From the NCBI GenBank assembly GCA_001683735.1, contig LUGG01000001.1, positions 2,046,001 to 2,110,000 of the forward strand: DNA of 64,000 nucleotides. Reading direction: 5' to 3'. This stretch comes from Grifola frondosa. Its lineage: Eukaryota > Basidiomycota > Agaricomycetes > Polyporales > Grifolaceae. The notes beneath the pieces were generated by a model. It worked only from the letters and a program-made list of their open reading frames with translations. It searched no databases and was not told the origin of the DNA. The number at the start of each line of letters is the position of its first letter. Within the stretch, counting starts at the first letter, position 1. Shown piece after piece: positions 12,500-24,411 of the stretch. The position numbers were made by a program, and so were the translations under genes.

Positions 12500-13089
12500 T
12501 GGCTCAAGTGTCAGACTTGGATTCTGCAGTTACAGAGCACAAGATGCGTAACTGGAAGGTGGCGCCCGTGGTTCGGAGTCCCGTGATTGAAACGTGACAT
12601 TCACAACGCGCTCAATGCTACTTGTCACAAAAGCATGTACAAGCATCGTCGAAGGGGAACATGTATATGAGTGGGAGGCGTGGCACAATGATATTCTTGA
12701 ACATTCTACATTACACGACATAAAAAGAAAGTGGTACCCATTGATATAAGGTAAATTACAAGGAGAGACAAGATCAAGGGCAAAACTGCATGGCGATGTC
12801 AGTATGGTTTACGACGCCATTTCTATCCTGGAGACGGATATAATCATAGTGTCATGGGGTAAAGAGAGCATGAATTGTTTAGACGCAAATCCCGGTGTAT
12901 CAGTGCTCGGATTGCGTCGTGATGGGAGCTACGATTCGTTAGTTCATTATAATTGGGAATTAGGCAGGCTGGGGGCATTCTCGGCGCAACAACATATTGA
13001 TATCGAAGGATAGAACGGAGATGAACCGAATTTCTGTGATGGCAGGAGAACCTGGAAAGCAAAAGGATAACTGGAGGGCATATTGAAAG
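12500..13089. other. Intergenic region between NudE and ESS2 genes
   Basis: 590 bp that should hold the 3' end of the NudE transcript and the promoter of ESS2 (both minus strand). I see no coding potential or repeat. Confidence 0.4.
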
Positions 13090-15143
13090 TCACAGCCCGC
13101 TTTTCCAGATTGATCCGGCTCTCGATCTCCCCTGGTTCCCATGCTTCCCGTTCGTTTCTGCATTTCCACCCGAACTGCCGTCCTTGCGCCCTGTGCCCGA
13201 TCCACCACCACTTGGTTTTCCTATTCGAGATTGGGACATAGATCCAGGAATGAGAGTTTTCGTACTCAGCCGAGTGGGGAGATTGCTGATAGGAGAGGAG
13301 CGTTCCGCGGTTGGGGATTTCGTTGTGTTTACACTCAGAGGCGTCAACTGCTTTATTTGCGTATACGCTCCAGTACCAGGGCCGGACGAACGTTTCATCC
13401 CCGGGCCTGTACCTCCATGCAGATTGCCGGAATACACGGGTAAGAACGTTGGGGTGGCGGGACGTGAAGAGGGTGTCAAAAGAGAGCTCGCGGTGCTGGT
13501 TGTTGTTGCCGCACTACTGCATCGACCGTCAGAGAGCCGTGATTGAGAGCGGCGTATTCCAGACGGCATGATCGTCTGAGCCAATGCGCTCGATGACCTG
13601 CTAATCGCGGTGGGCGAATCCTGCAATGGTGATGGTAGAGGACGGTAGGAGGATGGAACTGATGTCCGCCTGAGTTCTTTCTCATGGTCCTTGGGAGAAG
13701 GGGTCTCCTGGTGGATATAAACCCAGCCTGACGAATCCCCTACGTTGGCCCGACCATTCGGGCTCTCAAAATCCACGCTCCTTCGCCTGGGTTTCAAATT
13801 TCCCAAACGCTCTTCATAGATTGAGCGAGAAGAAGATGCGATCGAAGGCACAGGAGAGGCAGAAGTCGAGGAAGGCCCTGCCTTTGAGGGTAGTGGCGGG
13901 GGAGGCATTGCATTCGAGCTCGCCCGGTTTGTTACACTGATATTGCGCATTCGGGGAACACGAGTGTGGATCTTCTGCTCTAATACCTTGACACGAGCGC
14001 GCATTTCTGATACCATCTGTACACCCTTGCTCCTCGTCGACATGGTTGAGCCACCGCCTGCGGTACTCGTCTGGCTTCGCGTCACCAGCCTGTTAACGGG
14101 AGGAGGTGGGGAGGGTTCCAGAAATACTACGCCTGGATCTGAAACGAGATGGCGAGGAACAGTATTGGAACGGGTAAGTCGCGAAGGAGGTCTTAGCGAT
14201 GGTCGCGGCGGCTGGAAACCAGCCCGCTGCAACATCGACGATCCTGACTCCAGGGAGACGCGAGGTTCTACAGCATGAGTAGTGGCGACAGGCGTAGAAA
14301 TTGAAGGAGAATGTTTCTTGGGAGTCTCAGGAGCATGCGAGAAATCAGATAAATCAAGGCCAGCTGGCGCTGCAATGCTCAAGAGATTCTCCTCTGAATC
14401 GGAAGGAGTGGACAAGGCGTCAGGAATTGTTGAAGATGGTGTAGACGACTCTATGGAATGTGTTGGCTTTGACTGGCGCTCCTGTGCAGCATCGAGCTGG
14501 TCTTTGATGATGGAGATTTCTTCATTGGCATCTAGAAAAAGGTTATAGAATCCGAACATCCATGAAACTAGCTTTGAACGAACCTCGCAATTCGTCCCTT
14601 AGACGCTGGCACTCCTCTTCGATATTTGCTTTGTCTAAGAGTTCGTGCTCCAGTAGGATCTTCTCTTCGAGTACCCGTGAATACCTTCCCTCTGCATCTG
14701 CCAGACTGGATGAAATGGCGCGTTCATTCCGCTCGAGGTCGTCATTCCCCATCTCCAGTTCACGTAATTGAATCTTAACTCTCTGATGTTCCTGCCGCAG
14801 AGTATCAAGTTCGCGTTGCAGTGATGTGGTCGTCGTATTGTGAGTAGTCTGCAGGGACACGAATTTCGACTGTAACAGGACTCGTGAGTTAGTATCCAAC
14901 AATTTGGTGGTCATAAACTACCTTCCAGTCGTCTCTCTCCTGCTCCGCTCTGGCCACCCTCTGTATGAGGTCTTGCTGGGCCTTCTCGGTCCGTTCAAGC
15001 TCCCGTTCCAATTCCTCCTCGAGTTCCTTACTGGACAAGTGGAATTCATCGAGCTCTGCGCGAGTCTCTGCCAGCATGTCTGCGACCTCATTATATTTGG
15101 CCTTCCAGTCAGGAGAGGAGGGGAAACTGGTCGTGATGCTCAT
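13090..15143 (-). CDS. NudE-like nuclear distribution protein (dynein/LIS1 adaptor)
   Basis: NudE/Ndel1 family protein, which links LIS1 (NudF) to cytoplasmic dynein for nuclear migration along hyphae. The ATG at 15143 begins with DWKAKYNEVADMLAETRAEL and a long heptad coiled coil of about 190 residues (KELEEELERELERTEKAQQD, TLRQEHQRVKIQLRELEMGN, DAEGRYSRVLEEKILLEHEL). It is split by introns near 14890-14935 and 14540-14590. The rest, about 450 residues, is low complexity and Ser/Thr/Pro-rich with many possible phosphorylation sites (PETPKKHS, KPRRRSVDF), and ends RAGSIWKSGL. This layout of N-terminal coiled coil and disordered tail is normal for fungal NudE. The frame is intact. Confidence 0.88.
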
Positions 15144-15567
15144 TAGCCAAACCTGTATGTCGGTATGAGGTGCTGCGGTTCTACCTCATAGCATTGTTGT
15201 CCATTCCTCTGTCCATTCTCAAGATATCGGTTACCTGGAGGACAGCGGTCATTCTAGACGTACAACACACGGAGCGAGAACGGGAGAGCCTGAAGCGAAG
15301 CCAGAGCTACAAGTGAGAAGAGCACGGTTGAGCGTATGAACTGTGTCAGCCAGAACCGTTCGACTGCCGGTCAGTAGCCACGCGGCAGCATTCCATTATA
15401 GGAAACTCTCACCCCCTCCGCGACCGCGCTGATCATTCGCAGAAAGCTGCTTTGCATGCCACAACGTTCAACGGCTGACCACGAGTTTCATTGTCTTTGA
15501 TAAATACGCAAAAATGACAGGAGAAGGGACTTCTACACTACTCGGAACACGCACAGCTGCAATGCAG
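15144..15567. other. Intergenic region between CSL4 and NudE genes
   Basis: 424 bp between the CSL4 stop and the NudE start, both on the minus strand, so it should carry the CSL4 3' end and the NudE promoter. Nothing else recognised. Confidence 0.4.
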
Positions 15568-16326
15568 CTACACCAATCCTTCCGGTTTACCGCATTTGCG
15601 CTTTTCTATCTTCCCTGTCTTCGGACATCTCATTTCTTGCCATGATACTGGCTCCATCGTCGCACCTAATGATTTAGGGTGCGTAAGCGGCGTGAAGGCG
15701 GGAGAAAACGCGTCGAAAACGTTACCTGCTTCACTTGTGGCGAATATGACGCCCAGATCATTCCGTGCAGTCGTGACATAGTAGCTACGGGCATCACCCA
15801 GCGAGAGCTATAAAGGCATGAGCGTCGACGCAGATTTTAGGCAACATGTACTCACTACGAGTCCCTTTACAATATCTCCACCGCGGAAGCAATCTACAAT
15901 TTTCACTTTGTCTTTTTCAGTTGCACGGACATCCTGGACGCGGATGACTCCGGTGAATTCTTCTCCAGCGGGGAGAGGCACGCCGTCGACAACAGATATG
16001 GATAACACGGCTTGTAGGGGTGACAACCTTGTAATTGAACCCAGAACCACTGAGTTTATAGCAGGTGGGTGGTGTCGCATACGTGAAATAGCCAGAGTCT
16101 AGCGGGACCGGATGACGGGGCGATAGACGTCGGGAGAACACAACATGTTATTCAAAGCGGTCGATAGAACACAGGAAGAAAGACCAACGGATCCAGCGTG
16201 TTGTGGTACACCGACGAGACTGGCTCGCACTTGACCGTCGCGAGAGTAGATTCCGCCACCGAGCTGGGGTACCGGACCGCGAGGCAAGGCGATTGGCTGA
16301 CCAGGTAAGACAATGTCGGACGACAT
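15568..16326 (-). CDS. CSL4: Exosome complex component CSL4
   Basis: Cap subunit of the RNA exosome, which degrades and trims RNA 3' to 5' in nucleus and cytoplasm. The ATG at 16326 begins MSSDIVLPGQPIALPRGPVP, then GGGIYSRDGQVRASLVGVPQ, the Csl4 N-domain. After an intron an S1-type domain reads INSVVLGSITRLSPLQAVLS and EEFTGVIRVQDVRATEKDKV, then DCFRGGDIVKGLVVS. The last exon gives LSLGDARSYYVTTARNDLGV and a short Cys-containing tail (MRCPKTGKIEKRKCGKPEG) in the position of the Csl4 zinc-ribbon region, stopping at TAG 15568-15570. Frame intact. It is head to head with the E2 gene, with 190 bp between start codons. Confidence 0.93.
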
Positions 16327-16516
16327 GGGGTGACCTGGGGTGATTCTGAGCGAAATAGTTGGCGCTGCTGGAGAATGGGGCGTTAGAAGCGTCCGAGAGT
16401 CGCCGAGCGAGTTGGGAGACAGATTTGTGTCTGTTTACCCCGTCCCACTGTACATTACGCACTCGCGTCCACAGCTTAACTTTCGCCAGCACCCCACTCC
16501 TTGGACATTGGACACG
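16327..16516. promoter_or_regulatory. Bidirectional promoter region, CSL4 / PDH E2
   Basis: Only 190 bp separates the two outward-facing start codons, so both promoters and 5' leaders must fit here. Inference from position; no specific factor site identified. Confidence 0.5.
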
Positions 16517-18197
16517 ATGGCCTCCTCCTCGCTCGTAACATCCTTATCAGACGTATGTATCATAGCTCCAAACCCGCTAATTGACCGCTACAATGTGAAT
16601 CGCAGGCTTCCACGTCTCTGCACGGAGACATGCCTTATCCAAGTTCACCATGCCAGCTATGAGTCCCACCATGACCGAGGGCGGAATCGCGTCATGGAAA
16701 AAGAAGGAGGGTGAATCTTTCTCTTCAGGCGATGTCTTGCTCGAGATCGTACGTGACATACGCGTCCTCGTGCCATCAGCTGTGGCTGAAATAGCGTACG
16801 CGTAACAGGAGACAGACAAGGCAACCATCGACGTGGAGGCTCAAGACGATGGTATTCTTGCCAAAATTATTGTGCGTGTCGCGTCGTCTTGTGTTGCCTT
16901 CCCGCTGTATTCACTGTTCTTGCCATGTTGCAGGCCAATGACGGAGCCAAGAACATTGCGGTTGGTTCGGCAATTGCTATCATCGGTGAAGAGGGTGACG
17001 ACCTGTCGGGCGCCGACAAGCTGGCTGCCGAATCTTCTGGCAGCTAACGCCGAAAAAAGAGGAGCAAGCTCCGGAGCCTTCCAAGCCTGAGCCCACACCC
17101 CAGCCTGCAGAGTCCAAGCCCCAGCCTAAGGAAGAGGTGAAGCCCCAGCCCAAGGAAGAGGCGAAGCCCGAGTTGCCCAAGGGTGATCGCATCTTTGCCT
17201 CACCTATCGCGAAGAAGATTGCTCTTGAGCGTGGCATTCCTCTCGCGAAGGTGAAAGGATCCGGACCCGACGGCAGAATTATCCGCGAGGACGTCGAGAA
17301 GTATCAGCCGCCTGCTGCTGCTCCCGCTCCCGCTCCTGCCCCCGCTGCTGCTCCTGTGTATGCTGCAGCACCTGCACCCGCCGGGCTGCCTGAATATGTT
17401 GATACACCTATTTCTAACATGCGGCGTACCATCGGGGCGCGTCTCACGCAGTCCAAGCAGAGCTTCCTCATTACTATCTCACAGTAGATATCAATATGGA
17501 CAAAGTCGCGAAACTGCGGGAGGTCTTCAACAAGACGCTGGGCGAGAAAGATAAAGCAGCAAAACTGAGCGTGAACGACTTCGTGCTCAAGGCCGTTGCG
17601 TGTGCTCTGACTGATGTCCCTGAGGCAAACTCAGCGTGGCTGGGCGAAGTTATCCGACAGTATGTTAATTTCTCATTTGATTTTTGCTGAAATCTCACTG
17701 AAGCATTATCACTAGGTACAAGAAGGCCGATATCTCTGTTGCTGTCGCGACTCCCGCTGGTCTCATTACTCCTATCATCAAGGATGTAGGTTCCAAGGGC
17801 CTTGCAACAATATCTGCAGAGGGGAAAGCACTGGCAAAGAAAGCCCGAGATGGAAAGTTGCAACCTTTGGAGTACCAAGTATGTCACCCCACGCTCTGCA
17901 TGACCCTCTTCTGATATCATTTGTTAGGGCGGTACTTTCACCGTGTCCAACTTGGGCATGTTCGGCATCGATCACTTCACCGCGATCATCAATCCGCCGC
18001 AGTCATGTATCCTCGCAGTGGGTGCGACGCACCCTACACTTGTCCCTGCGCCCGAGGAAGAGCGCGGATTCAAGGTGGCACAGATCATGAAGGTGACGCT
18101 CAGCGCAGATCACCGGACTGTTGATGGTGCCGTAGGCGCGCGGTGGTTGGCGGCGTTCAAGGGTTACTTGGAGAACCCTCTCACTTTCATGCTGTGA
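16517..18197 (+). CDS. Dihydrolipoamide acetyltransferase, E2 of mitochondrial pyruvate dehydrogenase
   Basis: Transfers the acetyl group from lipoate to CoA in the pyruvate dehydrogenase complex of the mitochondrial matrix. The ATG at 16517 opens a Ser-rich, basic presequence split by an intron. One lipoyl domain follows ([19 protein letters not shown], then [15 protein letters not shown] with the lipoyl lysine in TDKAT). Then come a Pro/Lys/Glu linker with two KPQPKEE repeats, the subunit-binding domain ([20 protein letters not shown]), an Ala-Pro linker and the catalytic domain ending with the active-site [14 protein letters not shown]. The stop is TGA at 18195-18197. Two single missing bases break the frame, near 17043 (before PKKEEQAPE) and near 17461-17463 (before [15 protein letters not shown]). 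Both neighbouring sequences are perfectly E2-like, so I read these as sequence errors. Confidence 0.93.
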
Positions 18198-18517
18198 TGC
18201 ATGTACTCTGCACTTGAAAATGGCTGCTGCTGCCGACGCTACCCTAGACCTTTCTCTGTCTTAGCTTGTTACTACGCTGTCATCTTTAGTTACTCACGAT
18301 ACCGCTAGGATGCTGGGAACCTCTGGCAAATTGTAATATGGTTCATGTTATTGTTCGTAGTGAGCCCGAGGATATGCTTCCGAGTGGGATCTAGGATCGA
18401 TCTGCCTCAAACGCGTCGGTGGCGGAGTTGTTCGAGTCGTCCTTACGGCATGGCCTTCTTCGATGCAACACGGCGATCTCATTTGAAACCCATTTTCCCT
18501 TATAACAGCGTACACTA
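18198..18517. other. Intergenic region between E2 and the exon-repeat gene
   Basis: 320 bp holding the E2 3' end and the promoter of the next gene on the same strand. Nothing specific seen. Confidence 0.4.
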
Positions 18518-19308
18518 ATGGACGAGCCGGAATTTGTTGGTCAACAGGTCAACAGTTTGTATACGACCGTGAAGAACAACGTTGGACTACTTGACAAGCA
18601 TGGTCAGGTAGAGGAGGTGAGGCATGCTGCTCTCATAACAGGATAACTCAATATGACGACTCCGCGCGACAGAGGATAATCGTGGAGCCCGACTTTGTGC
18701 TTCAGCAGATACAGAGCTTATACACTGCAGTTGGGGATAGCGTACGGTTGTTCCGGCAACAAGACAGTAGCTGGCAAGCGAGACAGAAGCAGAAGGTGTG
18801 TGACCCTTTGTGTGCCAATGAAATGCTAGGCTCACAGCACCGTAGTTGCTCGTAATGCAACCCCAGTTCCTGCAACAGCAGGTCAACAGCTTTCAAGTCG
18901 CGATTCAAGATCATGTTAATCTGCATAGCAGAACTCATCCGGTAGTGGACCAGAAACTCGAAGTGAGCTCGTCGCGATATCTTTCTCTCACACCATACGC
19001 TTAATCGGCCATTGCAGCTTGCTATGTTGGATACCGAATTCGTGCTTCAGCAAGTCCAGAGCTTCCGTGAGACAGTGGTAGATAACGTACGCATCCTCAC
19101 CGAGAACAATCTGGTTGCATCGAAAGAGGAGGTATGTATTTCGAACCCCTGTTTCTTGTTTCCTCTCATCGTGGTTGATGGCGGTCATTGGGTATATTAG
19201 CTTGTGACAGCAAGCCCTACGTTTCTACTTCAACAGGTGGAAAGCTTGTACGCAGCGGTTAAAGGTAGTGCGAAGCTTTTATCGCGGAATGATGATTTAG
19301 AACGCGAG
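18518..19308 (+). repeat. Five tandem exon-sized protein repeats
   Basis: Exons of 99, 123, 117, 114 and 108 nt, each a whole number of codons and each starting and ending between codons, encode EPEFVGQQVNSLYTTVKNNV, EPDFVLQQIQSLYTAVGDSV, QPQFLQQQVNSFQVAIQDHV, DTEFVLQQVQSFRETVVDNV and SPTFLLQQVESLYAAVKGSA at their cores. They are clearly related to each other and arose by exon duplication. Confidence 0.85.
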
Positions 19309-21591
19309 GTGTGTAATTTGATCGATTTTCATCGTGACATCATACCTCATATTGAACTTCATTCAAGCGCGCAACTATGCAGGCCCGCATTGCGACGCTA
19401 GAACACGAACTCGAGCAATCGAAGTCTGCTGCTGTCGCCGGCGAGGATATTCGGGTTGTCCAAGTAGAAGTCGTCAATCTCAGGTCGCAACTGCAAGATG
19501 CAGCAACCAAGGTGACATTCTCACATCAGACATCTCTGGCCGATATCTCACGAAGACTATGCAGTCCGCCAAGCAAGAAGCGGAGAAACAGCAGATTGTC
19601 GCCGAGTACAATAAAACACGGCGGCAAATGCAAGATATGGCAGATGAATTTGCGAAAGCCCGGGTTCGGACAGCGCGTGAACTCTCCGATGCTGAAACGG
19701 AGAGGAAGCGGCTCGTAGATGTATGCGACAAACATGAGAAAGATAAGGCACTCTTGAATAGAGATCTCCTTGCACATCACCTCGAAGAGAAGACGCGTTG
19801 GACAAATGAGGTACATAGTTATTCATTCCTCTATTATCACATCTCTCATGAGCCCTCAGAACAAAGCTATGCAACGAACGATACAAGAAAATGAAAAGTC
19901 TACTCACTCTTTAGTAGAGCAGATCGTTCATTTACAAGCAAAGCTCAAGAAGCTCGAAGAATACGAGGATTTGGCGCAGCAGAGAGAGGCTGAAGTAACC
20001 CGATATAAAAGTCAACTATTGGCTGCTGAAACTCGGAACGCAATTCAAGCTGCGGAACTGGGAGACTTACGACAGACTGCTTCTCGCCGGCAGGAAGATG
20101 CGCGAAACCAGGTGTGTATCGTTTACATGCATGGATCGTTATCTCACTCATTGCGAATAGCTGCGTACAGCTCTCGCCAGCATCGAACAGCTGAAAGGGA
20201 CATTGTCTGAAAAGGAACAAGAGGTTCGTGTTATATGCCTTCAGACAATTCCTGTGCGTTGACCAATACCTTCAATAGATTGCCGATCTTCATGAACAAC
20301 TCTCCAGGAAGCCTGAATGCCGAGATCAGGGCTCCCAAGTCGAACTTGCGCATCGCTCAATAGGCACTGATGCTCCCGTGATTGAGCACCCTGTATTTAC
20401 GGATCGCTCAGTCGGCACTGACCCTCCTGTATTAAACCGGACTGTGGCCGCGGGGACTTCCACCTTCAAAGTATCAGGCTGCACCCATCGTGAGCCCATT
20501 TCTCTTGCAACATACATGACAACTGACTACGATAATGCCTGTAGAAAGTCTGTCACATCAAGAAAACGATTTCACCCATCAGAAAACAAAACCGCCGTGG
20601 ACCTGGCGGCTCACGCGTTACCTCCGCCGCCGCATCGTCTAACAGACCTCAATACGGTACCTGAATTGTCTGTAGACTTGCCGGTTGGCACAGAAGGTGC
20701 AATATTCACTCGACTATCGCTGAGTAAGATTTTAGGTGGGGCATGTCAGTCCCTCATAGTGAAGTTTGTTGTCTCTATTTTTATGCAGAAATCTGCTGAC
20801 TCTGAAAATCCCTTGCTCTTATAGGATCACTAAGTCTGCCACTCCGCTGGCGAAGAAATGGGGCGTGGACGGTTTTCTTTGTGCGAAATTAGGGCATAAT
20901 CCCTGGCTGCCCAGTGGTCCAGGAAAGCATGGGTACATGATGGTTGGACTAGGAATTGACCGGGAGTTGTTCAATGATGCCGTGGAACAGGATCTATTTG
21001 TGACGGCAGACAATCGCTATATTTACTGCGGGCGATATCGTGTCTTCAGAGTCGAAAGGCTTACGAAAGAGGAGTGGGCTACACTCCCGGATCGCGTGAG
21101 TGAACAACATTTGCAGTTATTCCGTGTTCCTGACAGTGCTCGGTTTCTCGCCATAGGTTAAGGAAACCTATGCCGACTGCACTATCGAGAAGGAAAAGTC
21201 GAAGAACCACGGCACGCGTCCGCAAGTTCTTGCGAAATACGAGTCTGGCGAACTCCGTGCGCCGTGCGTCCGGCTGCAGTGCATAGAGTTTCGTAACGCG
21301 TTCTATGCGGAGCTCGTTGAAGCCAACAAAAAGTTCTTCGGTGACGATTCGAGCCCTGCTCCGCCGAGCGCGAAGAGGAGGAAGACAATGGAGCTTGATT
21401 CAAGTGATGAAGAAGATATCCCTTTAAGTAATGCCTCCTCCTCGCAGCCGACGTCCGTTACTCAGCCCTCCGAGGAGAGCATCTCTCCTTCTACTCGGAG
21501 TGCTTTGAAGAGAAAGTTAATGACCGTACGGATTCCTGGAGGAAGGACCCTGAATGGAGATGCCTCTTCGATCATAGGAGAGGATGAGTAG
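18518..21591 (+). CDS. Coiled-coil protein with five exon-encoded N-terminal repeats and DUF6697-like C-terminus
   Basis: Function unknown. The first five exons (18518-18616, 18673-18795, 18846-18962, 19018-19131, 19201-19308) each encode one copy of a 33-41 residue helical repeat with the core F-[VL]-x-Q-Q-[VI]-x-S-[LF] and a later V-x-L-[LF]. All are bounded by phase-0 introns. A long coiled coil follows (EAEKQQIVAEYNKTRRQMQD, LQAKLKKLEEYEDLAQQ), then a linker with two similar pieces (AHRSIGTDAPVIEHP and TDRSVGTDPPVLNRT). The C-terminal domain has LGHNPWLPSGPGKHGYMMVG, YIYCGRYRVFRVERLTKEEW and KYESGELRAPCVRLQCIEF, which resembles DUF6697 of Agaricomycetes. It ends in a Ser/acidic tail with TAG at 21589-21591. 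Exon joins in the middle are approximate. Confidence 0.75.
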
Positions 21592-21692
21592 CGGGACGTA
21601 TCGTTCTTCGAATTCGGAACACGCTGTACTTTACACGCACGCCTTGACACTTCACGTCCTCGACACATCTATCCGCTGTACTCATGATGTAG

Positions 21693-22801
21693 TTAACTGC
21701 TTTCTATGCGCATGTTATGGTTCTGTCTCTGGAAAGCTTCGCGGATTTTCTCGATCTTTCCTTTCTCAAAGTGGTCCCAGTTGAGGTTAACGAAGCCTGC
21801 AGTGATCTGGACGTTCCCACGGAGGAGCCCATCCATCGCAGCTTTTGTGAAGTCATCGAGCGGCATCCAGACCTTGGACAACGCGGGAGTCATTCCTTGA
21901 TCTGATCAGAGACGTGGTTAGTAACTCGAAATTGCTGAGTAGCTCGGGGATATTACGGTCATGAAGCTCGGACTCGACAAGGCTACGAAAAACAAATACA
22001 ACAAGAATGAGCAAAGTATAATACATGGAATCTATGAAGGCCTTACGGAGGGATAATCTCCATGACGTGGATATTCGTATCTGCTAGTTGAGCATTAAGT
22101 GAGAGCGCCAGGCTGTGCACAGCGGACTTCGTAGCGCTATAATTTGGGACCCAAGGACCGGGGACAACGGCTAGTCCGGACGTAATCGGAATAATGAAGG
22201 AAGGTTTGCCTTCAGCCTGCGACAGAGATGGTTCAGAACGGCCGTTGACCCCGGAAAAGGTGGAATGTCTACTCACGCTGAGCTTCAAGAAATGGGGAAG
22301 AAAAAATGTCGTCATTGTGAAAATGGATGTATAATTGGTGTTCAATTCGTCTTCGACTTCTGGCGTCGATAAGAAATTATTCAATATAGAGATTTACAAA
22401 TCATATGAGCATGTACGAACTGTCCAGATCGATTTCCTCGGGTTTTTTGAAGTCGAACATGTGCTGAATTCCGGAGGAAAATATGACCGCGTCAAGCTGT
22501 ATTAAACAACAAATTATCAGCGATTAATCAAGGTTGCAACTCGGACGCATACAGCAGGGTACGCAATGGTGATCTCTTGGACGAATTTCTTCAGATTGGC
22601 CCTATCGGTGTTCACATCAACCTGAACAGTTTGGAATCTTTCTCCCTGGGCGGCGAGTTCATCCAATCTTGCCCTGCGACGTCCGCCAACTACCACGGTC
22701 GGTTTGGAAGGTAACGCGTGGATAGCTAGGGCGAGTGCACGACCGATACCAGATGTGGCACCGATAATGAGAATGCATTTAGCAACAGAAATCCCTGGCA
22801 T
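21693..22801 (-). CDS. Short-chain dehydrogenase/reductase (SDR)
   Basis: NAD(P)-dependent oxidoreductase of the classical SDR type; substrate not predictable. The ATG at 22801 begins MPGISVAKCILIIGATSGIG, with the nucleotide-binding TGxxxGIG-type motif as GATSGIG and VVVGGRRRARLDELA after it. Introns near 22500-22545, 22390-22420 and 22230-22275 interrupt the gene. The catalytic region reads SFIIPITSGLAVVPGPWVPN followed by YSATKSAVHSLALSL, giving the Tyr-x3-Lys pair and an upstream Ser. The substrate loop has VMEIIPP, and the C-terminus (LWMP-like KVWMPLDDFTKAAMDGLL, then NLNWDHFEKGKIEKIREAF) ends with TAA at 21693-21695. Resembles fungal DltE-type SDRs. It is tail to tail with the exon-repeat gene, with about 100 bp between the stops. 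Confidence 0.88.
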
Positions 22802-23181
22802 CGTTGCTGGAAGTTCAAAGACGTTAGTGAAGTAGTTGAGAGGGGGTTACTCTGAGAATTCTTCAATTGCATACCTCTGGTTTATAAGCGTTAGCTGATG
22901 ACGTCCACGCCACCGGTTGTCAGCTGGCATGTTAAATGCAGCCAAGATATGTCCAATCACGGTTCAAACATCCACCTGAATCCCGCGTTCTCATGGCCAT
23001 CTTCCCAATCCCACAGGCCGCGGAGGTGCATTTTTGATGAGCAGCGCATATAGCAAAGAAGTATTGACGCCGGACCGTAGTCTCCAAGGATCTTATCTTA
23101 TCTTCCACATTACGCATCGAGTTGATCGTAGAGGTCGATCTTATCCTCTGACCTCTACGTCTGCAAACGCGCACATTGTTT
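22802..23181. promoter_or_regulatory. Divergent intergenic region, SDR / TTC1-like
   Basis: 380 bp between outward-facing start codons. Short and without coding potential, so probably holds both promoters. Confidence 0.4.
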
Positions 23182-24278
23182 ATGATAGATACTGGAGCTC
23201 GAACGATGGAGAACTCTTTGACTTCAGGACCATCCACAGAAACTGCGGACGTGAGAGAGGAGGTGAATGCTGAACTATATGACGAATCGCAGATCAAGGT
23301 CAGTTGCCTCCCGACCCACGCTTTGTGTATGCTGAAGGACTGTCACTTGCTCCAAAGACGTGTTTGAAGGATGCAGAGGACTTAAAATTGGAGGGAAATG
23401 ATCACTTCCGTGCGAAACGTTGGGACGAGGCTCTCGCTACGTACACGAGTGCCTTGGGACGATTACCCAAACGCAAGGAGTCTCCGCCACCCAGTTCAGC
23501 AAAAGAGAATGGCAAGGGAAGAAACGATACATCATCGGATACTGAAGATGCTGAGGACACCCATAAATCCACAAACCCCGAGGGCGTTTCTTCGGTGGAA
23601 GAGGACACAATTCCTCCAACCGAGTTGGAAGTTCAATGTGCAAAGGCAAGGTCGATCATGAGTGCGAATATTGGAGCATGTTATGTCAAGCTTGTGAGTT
23701 ATCGTTATGTAGAGATTGCCACCTGCTCCCATCTATTGTATTTTAGGGCGACCACAAGGAGGCTGTAGCGGCATGCTCTCAAGGTTAGTCGCATACTGGT
23801 TCGTACCCTCCGATATTGATAGTCGTTGTAGCATTGAAAGATGATCCACACTATATTAAAGCGCTACAGCGACGCGCAGCTTCAAATGAACAAATTAATA
23901 CATGGTCATCACTGAGCAGTGCACAAGAAGGTCAGCTCCAAACTCTCCCGTCTTGTGCGATTCGCCTCAATTTTTGTACAGATTACAATTTATTATTAGA
24001 GCTACTACCAGCAGGGTCTCCTCAGATCAATGAGGTCAAACGTTCACTGCAATCCCTCAAGCCCCGGGTTGAAGCATCACAAAAGCGAGAAACAGCTGAG
24101 ATGTTGGATAAACTAAAAGGCTTAGGGAATAGTATTCTTGGTATGCAGCAATTTTGCCTTTTCAGAACTACTATGAATACACGATTAAACTTCGACAGGG
24201 AATTTTGGCTTGTCCACGGACAATTTCCAGTTTGTCCCTAACGGCCAAGGCGGTTACTCGATGAACTTCGTCCGATAA
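23182..24278 (+). CDS. TPR protein, TTC1-like
   Basis: Tetratricopeptide co-chaperone-type protein similar to TTC1. The ATG at 23182 is used; an in-frame ATG at 23206 is also possible. After the first intron comes the first TPR (LKLEGNDHFRAKRWDEALAT, YTSALGRLPKR), then an acidic Ser/Glu spacer (TSSDTEDAEDTHKS). The second and third TPR pieces read AKARSIMSANIGACYVKL, GDHKEAVAACSQ and ALKDDPHYIKALQRRAASNE, split by introns. The C-terminus has DYNLLLELLPAG, EMLDKLKGLGNSILG and the short last exon NFGLSTDNFQFVPNGQGGYS, a strongly conserved TTC1 ending. It stops with TAA at 24276-24278. The frame is intact. Only 133 bp separates its stop from that of the convergent IMP1 gene. Confidence 0.88.
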
Positions 24279-24411
24279 CTTTGCTTCCCACATTTGCACA
24301 TCATATACATTTGTTATAGAGATGATATCACTCACTTTTCCGTTTCCTTGTGCTATTCTCAGAGTAGCATTACGTTCTCATGGTATTCGCAGAGCCAGTC
24401 ATTTGTCATAT

